Assembly: GCF_000407505.1 (NCBI RefSeq)
Contig: NZ_ASWE01000003.1
Coordinates: forward strand, 310,001 to 374,000
Reading direction: 5' to 3'
Length of the DNA stretch: 64,000 bases
DNA from: Enterococcus phoeniculicola ATCC BAA-412
GTDB lineage: Bacteria > Bacillota > Bacilli > Lactobacillales > Enterococcaceae
Both the position numbers and the translations under genes were made by a program. The notes beneath the pieces are model-generated. The model was not told the DNA's origin and searched no databases. It was given only the letters and a program-made list of their open reading frames with translations. The stretch's first letter is position 1, and the number at the start of each line of letters is the position of its first letter. Below, in pieces: positions 44,760-54,185 of the stretch.

Positions 44760-46316
44760 ATGGGACAAAAAGAGGGTCATGAATTACAAAAGCTAGATGG
44801 TACAAGGATTCTTTTCATAGGAAAGGGAATGATTGTCGGAATTTGTGTAGGTGTAGTGGTTACGCTGTTTCGATTTTTAATTGAGAAGATTAGTGAGCTG
44901 GTTGTTCACTGGTACTTATTTTTTCAGAAGCAACCAGTATGGATTATTCCGTGGGTGGTTGTCTCTATTTTTTTAGCAATTATTGTTGGACGATTAGTAA
45001 AAAGTGATGGAAATATCAAAGGAAGCGGGATTCCACAAGTAGAGGGTCAGCTTCAAGGGATAATTGATGTTCACTGGTTTTCTGTTCTATGGAAAAAGTT
45101 TCTTGGAGGTGTTCTGTCAATTAGTGCAGGGTTGTTTTTAGGTAGGGAAGGTCCTTCTATCCAATTGGGTGCAGTAGTGGCTCAAGGGGTGAGTGAGCAA
45201 ATGAAAAGTACGAAGGCAGAAGAAAAAATTTTGATTTCTAGTGGAGCGAGTGCAGGGCTTTCTGCTGCATTTAACGCGCCGATTGCAGGACTTCTTTTTG
45301 TTTTAGAAGAAGTGTATCATTCATTTTCTCCACTGGTTTGGCTAACGAGTTTTTCTGCTGCTATTACGGCAAATTTTATTTCATTGTATGTATTTGGATT
45401 AAAGCCTGTTTTATATATTGGCACTATTGAAGCATTACCTTTACGGTATTATTGGACCCTTCCTGTTTTGGGAATTTTATTAGGTATTTTAGGCAGAGGG
45501 TATCAGCTTGTGCTTCTTCAATTACCAAAATGGTATGCAAAGATTCCTTATTTATCGCCTAATTATTATGGCGTCGTACCATTTTTAGCGATTATTCCTA
45601 TTGCGCTCTTGTTTCCACATTTGTTAGGAGGCGGCAATCAAATTGTGCTAGCTCTTGCAGAAGCCCCATTCAGTTTGTGGCTATTGATAGGCTTATTTGG
45701 TTTACGATTTATTTTCTCAATGGTTTCTTACGGCTCGAACTTACCTGGTGGAATTTTCTTACCTATTCTAACTTTAGGTGCTGTTATTGGGACAATCTAT
45801 GGCGTTTTTTTAACCAATTTTTTTGGCATGGAAAGTCTATTTATTAAAAATTTCTTGATGTTTGCCATGGCGGGTTATTTTGCTGCTATTGGAAAAGCCC
45901 CCCTTACAGCGATAATTTTAGTGACAGAAATGGTTGGAAACTTTTCTCATCTGATGTCAATTGGTGTGGTTGTTTTGGTTAGCTATGTAGTTGTTGATGT
46001 GTTAGGCGGACATCCAATATATGAAACCTTATTGGAAAGACTCGTAAAGCCAACCTTTCGGGATATTAGCGGACGAAAAACGATTCTTGAATTTCCAGTT
46101 CATGCAGAAAGTTCATTTGATGAGCAGATGGTTCGGGATATTAATTGGCCAGAAGACATGTTGTTGGCCTCTATCCGAAGAGGAGAATCAGAGTTGTTAC
46201 CACACGGCGATACACTCATTCATAGCGGAGATACATTGCTTGTGTTGACAGATGAGTTGATTACACAAAAAGTAAAAATGGAATTGAAGAGATGTGAAAA
46301 AGCAGGAGAGGTCTGA
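44760..46316 (+). CDS. ClC-family chloride channel / H+-Cl- exchanger with TrkA-C domain
   Basis: A 518-residue membrane protein. Anion-selectivity motifs GSGIPQ (about residue 90), GREGPSIQLGA and GGIFLPIL are all present, as is the glutamate gate in GREGP. A C-terminal regulatory TrkA-C domain (about 440-515) may bind a nucleotide such as c-di-AMP or sense state. Likely exchanges chloride for protons in acid or osmotic stress; fluoride-type motifs (GREGT/V) are absent. Confidence 0.88.
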   Translation: MGQKEGHELQKLDGTRILFIGKGMIVGICVGVVVTLFRFLIEKISELVVHWYLFFQKQPVWIIPWVVVSIFLAIIVGRLVKSDGNIKGSGIPQVEGQLQGIIDVHWFSVLWKKFLGGVLSISAGLFLGREGPSIQLGAVVAQGVSEQMKSTKAEEKILISSGASAGLSAAFNAPIAGLLFVLEEVYHSFSPLVWLTSFSAAITANFISLYVFGLKPVLYIGTIEALPLRYYWTLPVLGILLGILGRGYQLVLLQLPKWYAKIPYLSPNYYGVVPFLAIIPIALLFPHLLGGGNQIVLALAEAPFSLWLLIGLFGLRFIFSMVSYGSNLPGGIFLPILTLGAVIGTIYGVFLTNFFGMESLFIKNFLMFAMAGYFAAIGKAPLTAIILVTEMVGNFSHLMSIGVVVLVSYVVVDVLGGHPIYETLLERLVKPTFRDISGRKTILEFPVHAESSFDEQMVRDINWPEDMLLASIRRGESELLPHGDTLIHSGDTLLVLTDELITQKVKMELKRCEKAGEV

Positions 46317-46368
46317 ACACTTCTGAGCTTCCTCTGTATCATTAAAAATAGAAAAACATAGTAACATT

Positions 46369-46410
46369 GGAGGGCGGACTGATTGGTGAATCAGTTTACG
46401 CTCTTTTTTA
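46369..46410 (+). terminator. Terminator of the ClC gene
   Basis: GAGGGCGGACTGATT pairs with AATCAGTTTACGCTC (some mismatches) around GGTG, followed by a TTTTTT run at 46404-46409. Confidence 0.75.
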
Positions 46411-46624
46411 GGGGCAGGAAGTGAGCAGATGGATTGTGGTCTTTTGAATTTCGAGCTCTCATAAAAAAATGAGTTTCTTCGCAGTCGTGTTAAAATCTGA
46501 TTTAAGTAGGAGCGTTGAGTATTCGTATAGGAACAATAAAAAATCTTTCTCCGTCCCGCTTTAAACGAAATGGCTCGCATTTTTTTCGTTTATGATACAA
46601 TAGAGAAAAGAGGAGCTAAATAGA

Positions 46625-46780
46625 ATGTATCCATACGCTGAGATAGGCTGGTTCATTCATGGTTTCATTAACAAGTACGAATATCTATGGTCTGCTTCTG
46701 CTTATTTTATGGTCTCGGATAAAAATGGCAAGTCAGATGATTTGTTGAAAATAACTGTGTCACCCTCCTATTTGTTTTAG
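46625..46780 (+). CDS. Possible small protein (51 residues)
   Basis: An open frame starting MYPYAEIGWFIHGFINKYEY and ending PSYLF. It follows AGAGGAG by nine bases and a TATGAT/TACAAT stretch by about 30, so it could be expressed. The sequence has no recognised homology and composition is not clearly coding. The rest of the 46317-46951 gap holds a ClC terminator and a cre-like site. Confidence 0.3.
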   Translation: MYPYAEIGWFIHGFINKYEYLWSASAYFMVSDKNGKSDDLLKITVSPSYLF

Positions 46781-46857
46781 AGGCGCGCAATAGTCAAAAA
46801 AGGAGACGTGATTTCAAGAGTCGTAGACTTTTAGAAAGCTTTTATCTATCTTTAAAA

Positions 46858-46871
46858 TGTAAGCGCTTTAT
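46858..46871. promoter_or_regulatory. cre-like CcpA site upstream of gltS
   Basis: TGTAAGCGCTTTAT matches the cre consensus TGWAANCGNTNWCA in 12 of 14 positions and lies about 80 bp before the GltS start codon. Carbon catabolite repression of the GltS-FtcD-FchA operon would fit an amino-acid degradation role. Confidence 0.5.
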
Positions 46872-46951
46872 ATTTTGTTGCTTTTTAAAGAAGTAGAATA
46901 CACATAAAGTCGGATGGAAAAATTTGTTTTTATAGAAAGCGAGGTAAGAAA

Positions 46952-48184
46952 ATGAGTATTGAAGTAGTCGAAGGTGTTCAAACGATGACAATCGACATGG
47001 TAGCAACTGCAGCTTTAGCGGGGTGTCTTTTGATGTTAGGTTATTTTATCAGAGAGAAGGTCCCGTTATTGGAACGTTTATGTATTCCTGCTCCTGTAAT
47101 TGGCGGTTTTATCTGTACAATCGTTGTTTGGGGATTACGAGCATCCGGCACATTATCGATTACCATGGATACAACGCTTCAACTTCCTTTTATGCTAGCA
47201 TTTTTTACTTGTGTCGGATTTGGTGGTAGTTTTAAACTTTTGAAAAATGGTGGTCGTCTTCTGGTTGTTTTTCTCGGTTCTTGTTGGGCGTTAGCAATTA
47301 TTCAAAATGTGGTTGGTGTAGGATTGGCAAAAGTTTTAGGAATTAACCCAGTGTTAGGTGTAATGGCGGGGACGGTTTCTCTAGTTGGTGGACACGGGAA
47401 CGCCGCTGCGTTTGGTCCTGTTGCAGAAGAATTAGGTGTTACGGGCGCTACAACTGTAGCAATTGCGGCGGCAACATTTGGCTTAGTTGTGGGAAGTTTA
47501 GCTGGTGGGCCTGTAGGAGATTTCCTAATCAAAAGAAATAAAATTAAAGCGGAGGTTCAAGATGAGGACGTTGTTGTGGAAGGTGGGAAACAGGTTGAAC
47601 AAGGCGAGTTTACAAGTAAGTCATTTTTAGCTCATTTGACGATTGTTTTTGTATTTATGTTCGGTGGAATTTTAATTTCAAACTGGGTAGCAGCATTAGG
47701 TATTAAGAATTTTGCGTTACCTAACTATGTTGGGGCTATGTTTTTGGCTATAGGATTTAGAAATATTAATGATAAGCATGAGTTATTCAAGCTGGATTTT
47801 AAGGTAACAGACTTAATTTTGGATGTGGGATTAGGTTTCTTTTTAACGATGGCAATTATGACATTAAAAGTTTGGGAACTTGTTGATTTAGCAGGACCAT
47901 TATTCATTATTCTAATTATTCAGTTTATCGTTTTGTTACTTTTTTCTGTATTTGTTGTTTTTCCACTACTTGGGAAAAATTATGACGGAGCAGTTATGAC
48001 TGGCGGATTTACTGGTTGGGGAATGGGGATTGCTGCAACTGCCGTTGTGTGTATGAGCGCAATTTGTGAAAAATATAATGTTCGCTCGACCAAGGCATTT
48101 CTCATTGCCCCGCTTTGTGGTGCTGTGTTTGTGGATGTAGTCGCCATACCAACAATCATTTTCTTTATAACAAAATTTGCTTAA
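46952..48184 (+). CDS. gltS: Sodium/glutamate symporter
   Basis: A 410-residue transporter of the ESS family, with two inverted repeats of five TM helices. The conserved sequence is LVGGHGNAAAFGPV and its inverted partner TGGFTGWGMGIAATA. A charged cytoplasmic loop (KAEVQDEDVVVEGGK) separates the halves. It is first in an operon with formiminoglutamate-processing enzymes, 21 bp before the next gene, so it may import formiminoglutamate or glutamate, or export glutamate formed in the pathway. Confidence 0.88.
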   Translation: MSIEVVEGVQTMTIDMVATAALAGCLLMLGYFIREKVPLLERLCIPAPVIGGFICTIVVWGLRASGTLSITMDTTLQLPFMLAFFTCVGFGGSFKLLKNGGRLLVVFLGSCWALAIIQNVVGVGLAKVLGINPVLGVMAGTVSLVGGHGNAAAFGPVAEELGVTGATTVAIAAATFGLVVGSLAGGPVGDFLIKRNKIKAEVQDEDVVVEGGKQVEQGEFTSKSFLAHLTIVFVFMFGGILISNWVAALGIKNFALPNYVGAMFLAIGFRNINDKHELFKLDFKVTDLILDVGLGFFLTMAIMTLKVWELVDLAGPLFIILIIQFIVLLLFSVFVVFPLLGKNYDGAVMTGGFTGWGMGIAATAVVCMSAICEKYNVRSTKAFLIAPLCGAVFVDVVAIPTIIFFITKFA

Positions 48185-48205
48185 AAATAGAAAGGACGGA
48201 TAACT

Positions 48206-49105
48206 ATGGCAAAAATTATCGAATGTATTCCAAATTTTAGTGAAGGACAAGATCAAGCAATTATCGAAGGACTTGTAACTGTTGCAAAAGGGGTTCCTGG
48301 GGTCACATTGTTAGATTACTCTTCAGATGCGAGTCATAACCGAAGCGTATTTACTCTTGTTGGGGATGTAGAGGGGATTCAAGAAGCCGCATTTCAGCTT
48401 GTTAAATTTGCTTCTGAAAAAATAGATATGACGAAGCATCATGGAGAACATCCTCGAATGGGCGCAACAGATGTCGTTCCATTTGTTCCAATTAAAGATG
48501 TTACAGTTGCTGAATGTGTAGAGGTTTCAAAGAACGTAGCAGAAAGAATAAATCACGAGCTTTCAATTCCAATCTTTTTATATGAGGATTCTGCTCAAAA
48601 ACCAGATAGAGTAAACTTAGCACGAATTCGAAAAGGGCAATTTGAAGGAATGACTGAAAAACTAAAACAACCTGAGTGGGCGCCCGATTATGGAGAAGCT
48701 AAAATTCATCCTACTGCAGGGGTGACTGCTGTTGGTGCTCGTATGCCGCTGGTAGCATTTAATGTGAATTTGGATACAGACAATATTGATATTGCAAACA
48801 AAATTGCTAAAATTGTCCGTGGGTCAAGTGGCGGATTCAAGTATTGCAAAGGGATTGGGGTTATGCTGGAGGACAGAAACATTGCACAGGTTTCAATGAA
48901 CATGGTGAATTATGAAGGCACGCCATTGTATCGCGTAGTTGAGACAATCCGTTTTGAAGCGAAACGATATGGCGTCAATATTATTGGTAGTGAAGTGATT
49001 GGATTGACACCAGCTAAAGCGTTGATTGACTCTGCAGAATATTATCTTCAAATTGAAGCGTTTGATTATGGAAAACAAGTATTGGAAAATCATCTTTTAA
49101 ATTAA
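48206..49105 (+). CDS. ftcD: Glutamate formimidoyltransferase
   Basis: A 299-residue enzyme that moves the formimino group from N-formimino-L-glutamate to tetrahydrofolate. It corresponds to the N-terminal transferase half of FtcD; typical motifs are IECIPNFSEGQD, HHGEHPRMGATDVVPF and HPTAGVTAVGAR. The cyclodeaminase half is on the separate gene that follows, as in other Firmicutes. RBS AAAGGA. Confidence 0.9.
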   Translation: MAKIIECIPNFSEGQDQAIIEGLVTVAKGVPGVTLLDYSSDASHNRSVFTLVGDVEGIQEAAFQLVKFASEKIDMTKHHGEHPRMGATDVVPFVPIKDVTVAECVEVSKNVAERINHELSIPIFLYEDSAQKPDRVNLARIRKGQFEGMTEKLKQPEWAPDYGEAKIHPTAGVTAVGARMPLVAFNVNLDTDNIDIANKIAKIVRGSSGGFKYCKGIGVMLEDRNIAQVSMNMVNYEGTPLYRVVETIRFEAKRYGVNIIGSEVIGLTPAKALIDSAEYYLQIEAFDYGKQVLENHLLN

Positions 49106-49127
49106 GGAGAGTAATGGAGGAAACAAC

Positions 49128-49754
49128 ATGAAGTTAGTAGACATGAACGTGGCAGAATTTATTTCTGTACTGGGCTCGGATGCCCCAGCGCCTGGCGGAG
49201 GATCGGCATCTGCATTAGCGGGTTCGATGGGGACAGCATTAACAATGATGGTAATGAATTTAACAGTTGGCAAGAAAAAATATGAAGAATATGATAGCCA
49301 ATCCAGAGAAATTTTGAAAAAAATGACGAAACTCAACAAGCAGCTTGTAGCGATTATTGATAGAGATACAGAGGCGTTTGAAGGGGTATCTGCTGTCTTT
49401 TCTATGCCTAAACAGACAGAGGAAGAAAAAGAAAAACGACGTGAAGCGATGCAAGCTGCATTAAAAACGGCAACACTTGTTCCATTTGAAATGATGGGTA
49501 TAATGGTTGAAGCTGTGAATGAAACAAAAAAGGCGGTAGGTAAGTCTAATATAAATGCTGCGAGTGACTTGGGTGTTGCTGTATTGAATTTAAAATCAGG
49601 GATACAAGGCGCTTGGCTAAATGTGCTGATTAACCTTTCTGGTGTTAAGGATGAAGAATTTGTAGAACAATATCGAAAAGAAGGACAAAAAAGATTGGAT
49701 GAAGGCTGCAAAACGGCAGACGAGGTTTATGAGGAGATTCTAAAAATTATTTGA
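49128..49754 (+). CDS. fchA: Formimidotetrahydrofolate cyclodeaminase
   Basis: A 208-residue helical enzyme of the cyclodeaminase/cyclohydrolase family. It converts 5-formimino-THF to 5,10-methenyl-THF and ammonia. The N-terminal motif APAPGGGSASALAGSMGTAL is diagnostic. With ftcD it forms a two-step path that feeds one-carbon units and ammonia. No hutH, hutU or hutI is visible, so formiminoglutamate must come from elsewhere. Confidence 0.88.
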   Translation: MKLVDMNVAEFISVLGSDAPAPGGGSASALAGSMGTALTMMVMNLTVGKKKYEEYDSQSREILKKMTKLNKQLVAIIDRDTEAFEGVSAVFSMPKQTEEEKEKRREAMQAALKTATLVPFEMMGIMVEAVNETKKAVGKSNINAASDLGVAVLNLKSGIQGAWLNVLINLSGVKDEEFVEQYRKEGQKRLDEGCKTADEVYEEILKII

Positions 49755-49867
49755 GGAGATAAAGAGACAAACTTTCTTTTTACTGCAGAAAAAAGGGGAT
49801 AATTAGGTTGATTCTTCTGTTAAGCATCGTTGAAAAAGCTCAGCGAATGGTTTTGTAAAAATAGTGG

Positions 49868-49908
49868 TCTCGTCTACGGATGGACGTGAAGGACGAGAGA
49901 GTCTTTTT
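49868..49908 (+). terminator. Terminator downstream of fchA
   Basis: TCTCGTC (49868-49874) and GACGAGA (49892-49898), followed by GAGTCTTTTTT. Probably ends the gltS-ftcD-fchA transcript. Confidence 0.6.
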
Positions 49909-49979
49909 TAGAAGGAAGAGGGCACTGAAAAATAAGCACAGATAGAGAATACAGGAAAATGATAGACTAAGAGAATGAT

Positions 49980-50018
49980 AAAGGAGATTCGGCAGTGGTT
50001 GTCGCAATCTCCTTTTTA
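49980..50018 (+). terminator. Second terminator in the fchA-NCS2 gap
   Basis: AAGGAGATT (49981-49989) and AATCTCCTT (50006-50014) with a 16-base loop and following TTT. It is preceded by an A-rich stretch and may work on both strands. Confidence 0.7.
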
Positions 50019-50205
50019 TTTGTACATAATTCATTCTAGTAGCTTGTCTATGGAAATTTTGTATGGATAGGAAAAAAGCTGTTCAATAGATTGCAGTATG
50101 TTGAAAAGGGAATGTTCGTCTTTACTCTTCTTTTTTATTTCTTTATTTACTTATTGTCTTGTTTATTATATGATTATACACGTTGTTTTAGTTATATAAT
50201 GCACT

Positions 50206-50218
50206 TTTTACGAACAAT
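50206..50218 (+). promoter_or_regulatory. PurBox-like site upstream of the purine permease gene
   Basis: TTTTACGAACAAT resembles the PurR box AWWWCCGAACWWT of lactococci and bacilli (11 of 13). It lies 38 bp before the start codon, just after a TATAAT at 50195-50200. No purine-riboswitch sequence is evident here. Confidence 0.45.
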
Positions 50219-50255
50219 TTTTTGATTGTTTAACACTAGGGAGGATATTTAGAAA

Positions 50256-51566
50256 ATGGAAAAAGTTCGTTCATATTTTGAACTAAAAGAGCTAAATACG
50301 ACGGTAAAACGTGAAATTTTAGCTGGCTTCACTACCTTTATTTCAATGGCTTATATTTTATTTGTAAATCCAACAGTGCTAGGGGCATCTGGCATGGATG
50401 AGGGAGCAGTGTTTACTGCTACAGCACTTGCAAGTGCATTGGGTTGTATATTAATGGGGATTTTTGCTAAATATCCAATCGCAACTGCTCCTGCATTAGG
50501 AATTAACGCATTTTTTGCTTATTCTGTTTGTATTGGTATGGGCATTCCTTGGGAAACTGCTTTGGCAGGTGTTTTCGTTGCTTCACTTATTTTTATTTTA
50601 ATTACCGTATTTAAGCTACGTGAATTAATTATTGATGCGATTCCTGCAGACTTGAAATATGCGATTTCAGGTGGTATCGGGTTGTTTATTGCCTTTTTAG
50701 GATTGAGTGAAGGAGGAATCATCGTCGCAAATGATTCTACATTAATTGCCTTAGGCCCATTAAATGTTGGCTCTACTTGGTTAACTATTTTTGGACTAAC
50801 GGTTACAGCAGTTCTTTTGATTCGCCGAACACCGGGTGGTATTTTTATCGGAATGGCTGCTACAACATTATTAGGACTTGCAACAGGTTTGATTCAAGCA
50901 CCCGAAAAAATTATTTCAGCTGCTCCTAGTCTGAAGCCAACGTTTTTGGTTGCTTTAAAGCATGTCGGGGATATTAACTCGCTGCAGCTTTGGGTCGTTG
51001 TCTTGACGTTCTTGTTAGTTACATTTTTTGATACAGCAGGCACGTTAGTTGGGCTAGCGAACCAAGCAGGTTTTATGAAGGATAACAAGATGCCACGGGT
51101 TGGGAAAGCATTAGCTGCTGATTCAACAGCGATGTTAGCAGGATCTTTATTAGGAACGTCTCCTGTAGGTGCTTATGTAGAATCTTCTGCCGGAATTGCG
51201 GTGGGTGGTCGTTCAGGACTAACAGCTGTAACTACAGGGTTCTTCTTTATTTGCGGGTTATTCTTTTCTCCTTTACTATCAGTTGTGACGTCTCAAGTAA
51301 CTGCACCGGCACTGATTGTCGTGGGTGTTTTAATGGCACAATCACTCAGCCACGTCAAATGGGGTGAAATGGAAATTGCGATTCCATCCTTCTTGATTTT
51401 ATTGGGGATGCCGTTGACATATAGTATTTCTGACGGGATTGCGTTAGGCTTTATTTTCTATCCAATCACTATGATTGCTGCAAAACGTGGGAAAGAAGTC
51501 TCCCCAATTATGTATATTCTCTTCTTTGTATTTATTGGCTTTATGTGGATATTAAATGTGAAATAA
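50256..51566 (+). CDS. NCS2-family purine permease (hypoxanthine/guanine type)
   Basis: A 436-residue, 12-14 TM permease of the AzgA/PbuG branch of NCS2. Conserved stretches are TTFISMAYILFVNP, APALGINAFFAYSV and FFDTAGTLVGLANQAG, the last with the Asp of the substrate site. It is likely to import hypoxanthine, guanine or adenine with protons. Single gene, with a PurBox-like site upstream and strong terminator downstream. Confidence 0.9.
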   Translation: MEKVRSYFELKELNTTVKREILAGFTTFISMAYILFVNPTVLGASGMDEGAVFTATALASALGCILMGIFAKYPIATAPALGINAFFAYSVCIGMGIPWETALAGVFVASLIFILITVFKLRELIIDAIPADLKYAISGGIGLFIAFLGLSEGGIIVANDSTLIALGPLNVGSTWLTIFGLTVTAVLLIRRTPGGIFIGMAATTLLGLATGLIQAPEKIISAAPSLKPTFLVALKHVGDINSLQLWVVVLTFLLVTFFDTAGTLVGLANQAGFMKDNKMPRVGKALAADSTAMLAGSLLGTSPVGAYVESSAGIAVGGRSGLTAVTTGFFFICGLFFSPLLSVVTSQVTAPALIVVGVLMAQSLSHVKWGEMEIAIPSFLILLGMPLTYSISDGIALGFIFYPITMIAAKRGKEVSPIMYILFFVFIGFMWILNVK

Positions 51567-51632
51567 AAAAAATCGGCGTTTGTTGAGGAGGTCTGTAAAA
51601 AAGACCTTCTTCAACTGCGCCGATTCTTTTTC
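51567..51632. terminator. Bidirectional terminator
   Basis: AATCGGCG...GAGGTC (51571-51593) pairs with GACCTTC...CGCCGATT (51603-51625) in a stem of about 22 bp, flanked by an A run on the left and T run on the right. It ends both the NCS2 gene and the convergent ABC gene. Confidence 0.88.
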
Positions 51633-51650
51633 CTGTTTTTCTATAAAAAC

Positions 51651-53993
51651 TTATTCTGCACGTAATGCAATAGCGGCATCTTTTTTCGCAGCCATTCTTG
51701 CTGGAATATGTCCACCTAACATAGTTAAAATAGTACTAATGATGATTAACGTAATCGCATGTAGAGGATTCAACTGCGCAACATTTTTTAACTCTGTCAC
51801 GTTATATAGCACATAGTTAATTGGGAAGGTGGAGAGCCAGGCAATGACTACTCCCAGCGTTCCAGAAGCAATCCCTAAAATACATGTTTCTGCATCAAAC
51901 ACACGAGTGATGTCTTTTTTTCGAGCCCCTAAGGCTTTTAAAACACCAATTTCTTTGGTTCGTTCAATGACAGATGTATACGTAATAATACTAATCATAA
52001 TCATACTTGTAACTAAGGAAATAGCAGCAAAAGCAACGAGTACATAGGTAATAGCATCCATTAATCCGCCAGTAAGTTCTGTCATTGTCCCAGCTAAATC
52101 CTGATAAATGATAGTCTCTTCTTTTTCTTTGCCTTTATTCCAATCATCAAGGTACGTTAAGATTTCTTCTTTATCTTTAAAATTATTTGGGTAAATCATA
52201 ATGCTGTAAGGAAGACTTTCTCCACCAAGAGAAGCTAAAAATGCTTTCTTAGATGAAGCATCTATTTTTTCATTGGTCATGACATTTACGTCGCTACCTT
52301 GTTGGGCAGTCACAATTTTTGATTCTTTATTTTGATCGACAATTTTTGTTGTTAACTTGTCACTATAAGCAATTCCTGGTGCTAAAAGATTCATTGTAGA
52401 AGAAGATTTTACACGTAAAATTCCAGAAATCTTAATTTCTTCATTTCCTGCATTCTTATAAATGGATGCATAATCTGTATTAGGAATGAAGTTTCCTGTA
52501 GGAAGTTCTGTGTAATAGCTGTCATTTGGGATTAGCTTCATCGACGTGCCAACAATTTTATCAAAATCAATTTTTTCATCTTCTTTTAAATCGAAGCCTA
52601 GATTTTTTAATGCATTAATATTTGTATTATTATTTCCATCGACAATCAAGACAATATCATTTGGAGAAGCGGGATAGTTTCCTGCTAAAAGAGAGTAGTT
52701 GTCTTTTAAGAAATTTCCGCTATTTTCTTCAAGCTGTGTTGGAAAAGAAGAAACACCGATTCCTGTCATGGAAGTCATGGCAGAGGTCATAGCACTTGAC
52801 GCACTATCTGGTGAATCATTTGAAAATTTGACTGGTTGAACTTCTCCATCAACTTCTCGTAACAAATTCATTCCTACCATACGGGTAAACCCAATATTAT
52901 TACTTAGCTTTGGATCAATATTTTCTACATAGTCGACATATTTCTGGTCAATTTTATTTGTGTGCTGTGCTTTATCCTGCGCACTTAATTTTGCAGTGAC
53001 TGTTTTTTCTTTAGGATAAGAGCCTTTAGATGCACCTAACGCGTCTTTTTGATTCATATCTTGTTCAGCAGCTACTTGGGAGATAGTGATAGGAAACTTC
53101 GACATGGTTTCTGATTGTGTTTTATCTATCTGAGCCTGAAATCCATTAGACAATGCGAGAACAATAGCAATCCCGATAATTCCTATGCTTGATGCAAAAG
53201 AGGTTAGGATGGTTCTCCCTTTTTTTGTTCGGATATTATTGAATGAAAGCTTTAAGGCAGTTGTAAACTTCATGCGTGTATGCTTTAGGTTAAATTGATC
53301 TGGTTTAGGTCGTTCGATATGTGGTTTGGAATCATTCTGAATTTTTCCATCTGCAAATTCAATAATTCGATTGGCGTACTGATGGGCTAGTTCTGGATTA
53401 TGGGTGACCATTACGACCAGTTTTTCTTTGGAAAGCTCTTGAATCAGCTTCATGATTTGTACACTAGTCTCTGTATCCAAAGCACCAGTTGGTTCATCAC
53501 AAAGAAGAATATCAGGGTCATTTGCCAACGCACGAGCAATAGCTACCCTTTGCATCTGACCGCCAGAAAGCTGGTTTGGCTTTTTATGCATATGCTCTTT
53601 TAGACCAACACGCTCCAGTGCTTGAGTTGCTTTTTTGTGTTTTTCTTCTTTAGAGACACCACTTAACGTCATGCCTAGTTCAACATTATCAATGATTCCT
53701 AAGTGGCTGATTAGGTTGTAACTTTGAAAAACGAAACCAACGGAGTTATTTCTATAAGCATCCCAATCGGAATCTTTAAAGGTTTTGGTTCCTTTGCCGT
53801 TAATAATCATATCGCCAGAATCGTAGTTATCCAAGCCGCCAATGACATTCAACAGAGTGGTCTTCCCAGAACCACTTGGTCCAAGAATGGCAACAAATTC
53901 CTGTTTTCTAAAGGCAACAGAAACACCATCTAAGGCTTTTGTGGTTGTTTCTCCTACTTTATAATGTTTTTTAATATCTTTTAGTTCTAACAT
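51651..53993 (-). CDS. ABC transporter, fused ATPase and FtsX-like permease (MacB type)
   Basis: A 780-residue protein. The N-terminal ATPase (about 1-225) has Walker A GPSGSGKTTLL, signature LSGGQMQRVAIARAL and Walker B ILLCDEPTGALD. The permease has one TM at about 265-290, a long extracellular domain (about 290-640) and three C-terminal TMs with an FtsX domain (TSVIERTKEIGVLKALGARKKDI). This architecture is that of MacB-like exporters or mechanotransmitters of peptide antibiotics and cell-wall precursors. It is divergent from a two-component system that probably controls it. Confidence 0.88.
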   Translation of the reverse strand: MLELKDIKKHYKVGETTTKALDGVSVAFRKQEFVAILGPSGSGKTTLLNVIGGLDNYDSGDMIINGKGTKTFKDSDWDAYRNNSVGFVFQSYNLISHLGIIDNVELGMTLSGVSKEEKHKKATQALERVGLKEHMHKKPNQLSGGQMQRVAIARALANDPDILLCDEPTGALDTETSVQIMKLIQELSKEKLVVMVTHNPELAHQYANRIIEFADGKIQNDSKPHIERPKPDQFNLKHTRMKFTTALKLSFNNIRTKKGRTILTSFASSIGIIGIAIVLALSNGFQAQIDKTQSETMSKFPITISQVAAEQDMNQKDALGASKGSYPKEKTVTAKLSAQDKAQHTNKIDQKYVDYVENIDPKLSNNIGFTRMVGMNLLREVDGEVQPVKFSNDSPDSASSAMTSAMTSMTGIGVSSFPTQLEENSGNFLKDNYSLLAGNYPASPNDIVLIVDGNNNTNINALKNLGFDLKEDEKIDFDKIVGTSMKLIPNDSYYTELPTGNFIPNTDYASIYKNAGNEEIKISGILRVKSSSTMNLLAPGIAYSDKLTTKIVDQNKESKIVTAQQGSDVNVMTNEKIDASSKKAFLASLGGESLPYSIMIYPNNFKDKEEILTYLDDWNKGKEKEETIIYQDLAGTMTELTGGLMDAITYVLVAFAAISLVTSMIMISIITYTSVIERTKEIGVLKALGARKKDITRVFDAETCILGIASGTLGVVIAWLSTFPINYVLYNVTELKNVAQLNPLHAITLIIISTILTMLGGHIPARMAAKKDAAIALRAE

Positions 53994-54185
53994 TAAAATC
54001 CCCCGCTTTCATTTCTATCTTAGAAAGAATCTATGAATTAATGTAAAGTTTCATGAATTTTTTTGTAAAAAATCGTGAATCTTTCATAATAATTTGAAGT
54101 GTAGCAGGGAATTATTAACTGAATGTGAACTCGTTCATGTTTGATTCATAATGTAATGGTAAACTATAGGCGGGAGGGTGAATGT

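Noticed and set aside
47302-47532. Antisense open frame within gltS
   Set aside because: A shadow frame of a well-supported transporter gene, with no RBS.
50040-50255. Purine riboswitch upstream of the NCS2 permease gene
   Set aside because: Conserved loop and core bases of the purine aptamer are not seen; a PurBox-like site and a TATAAT are the only signals.
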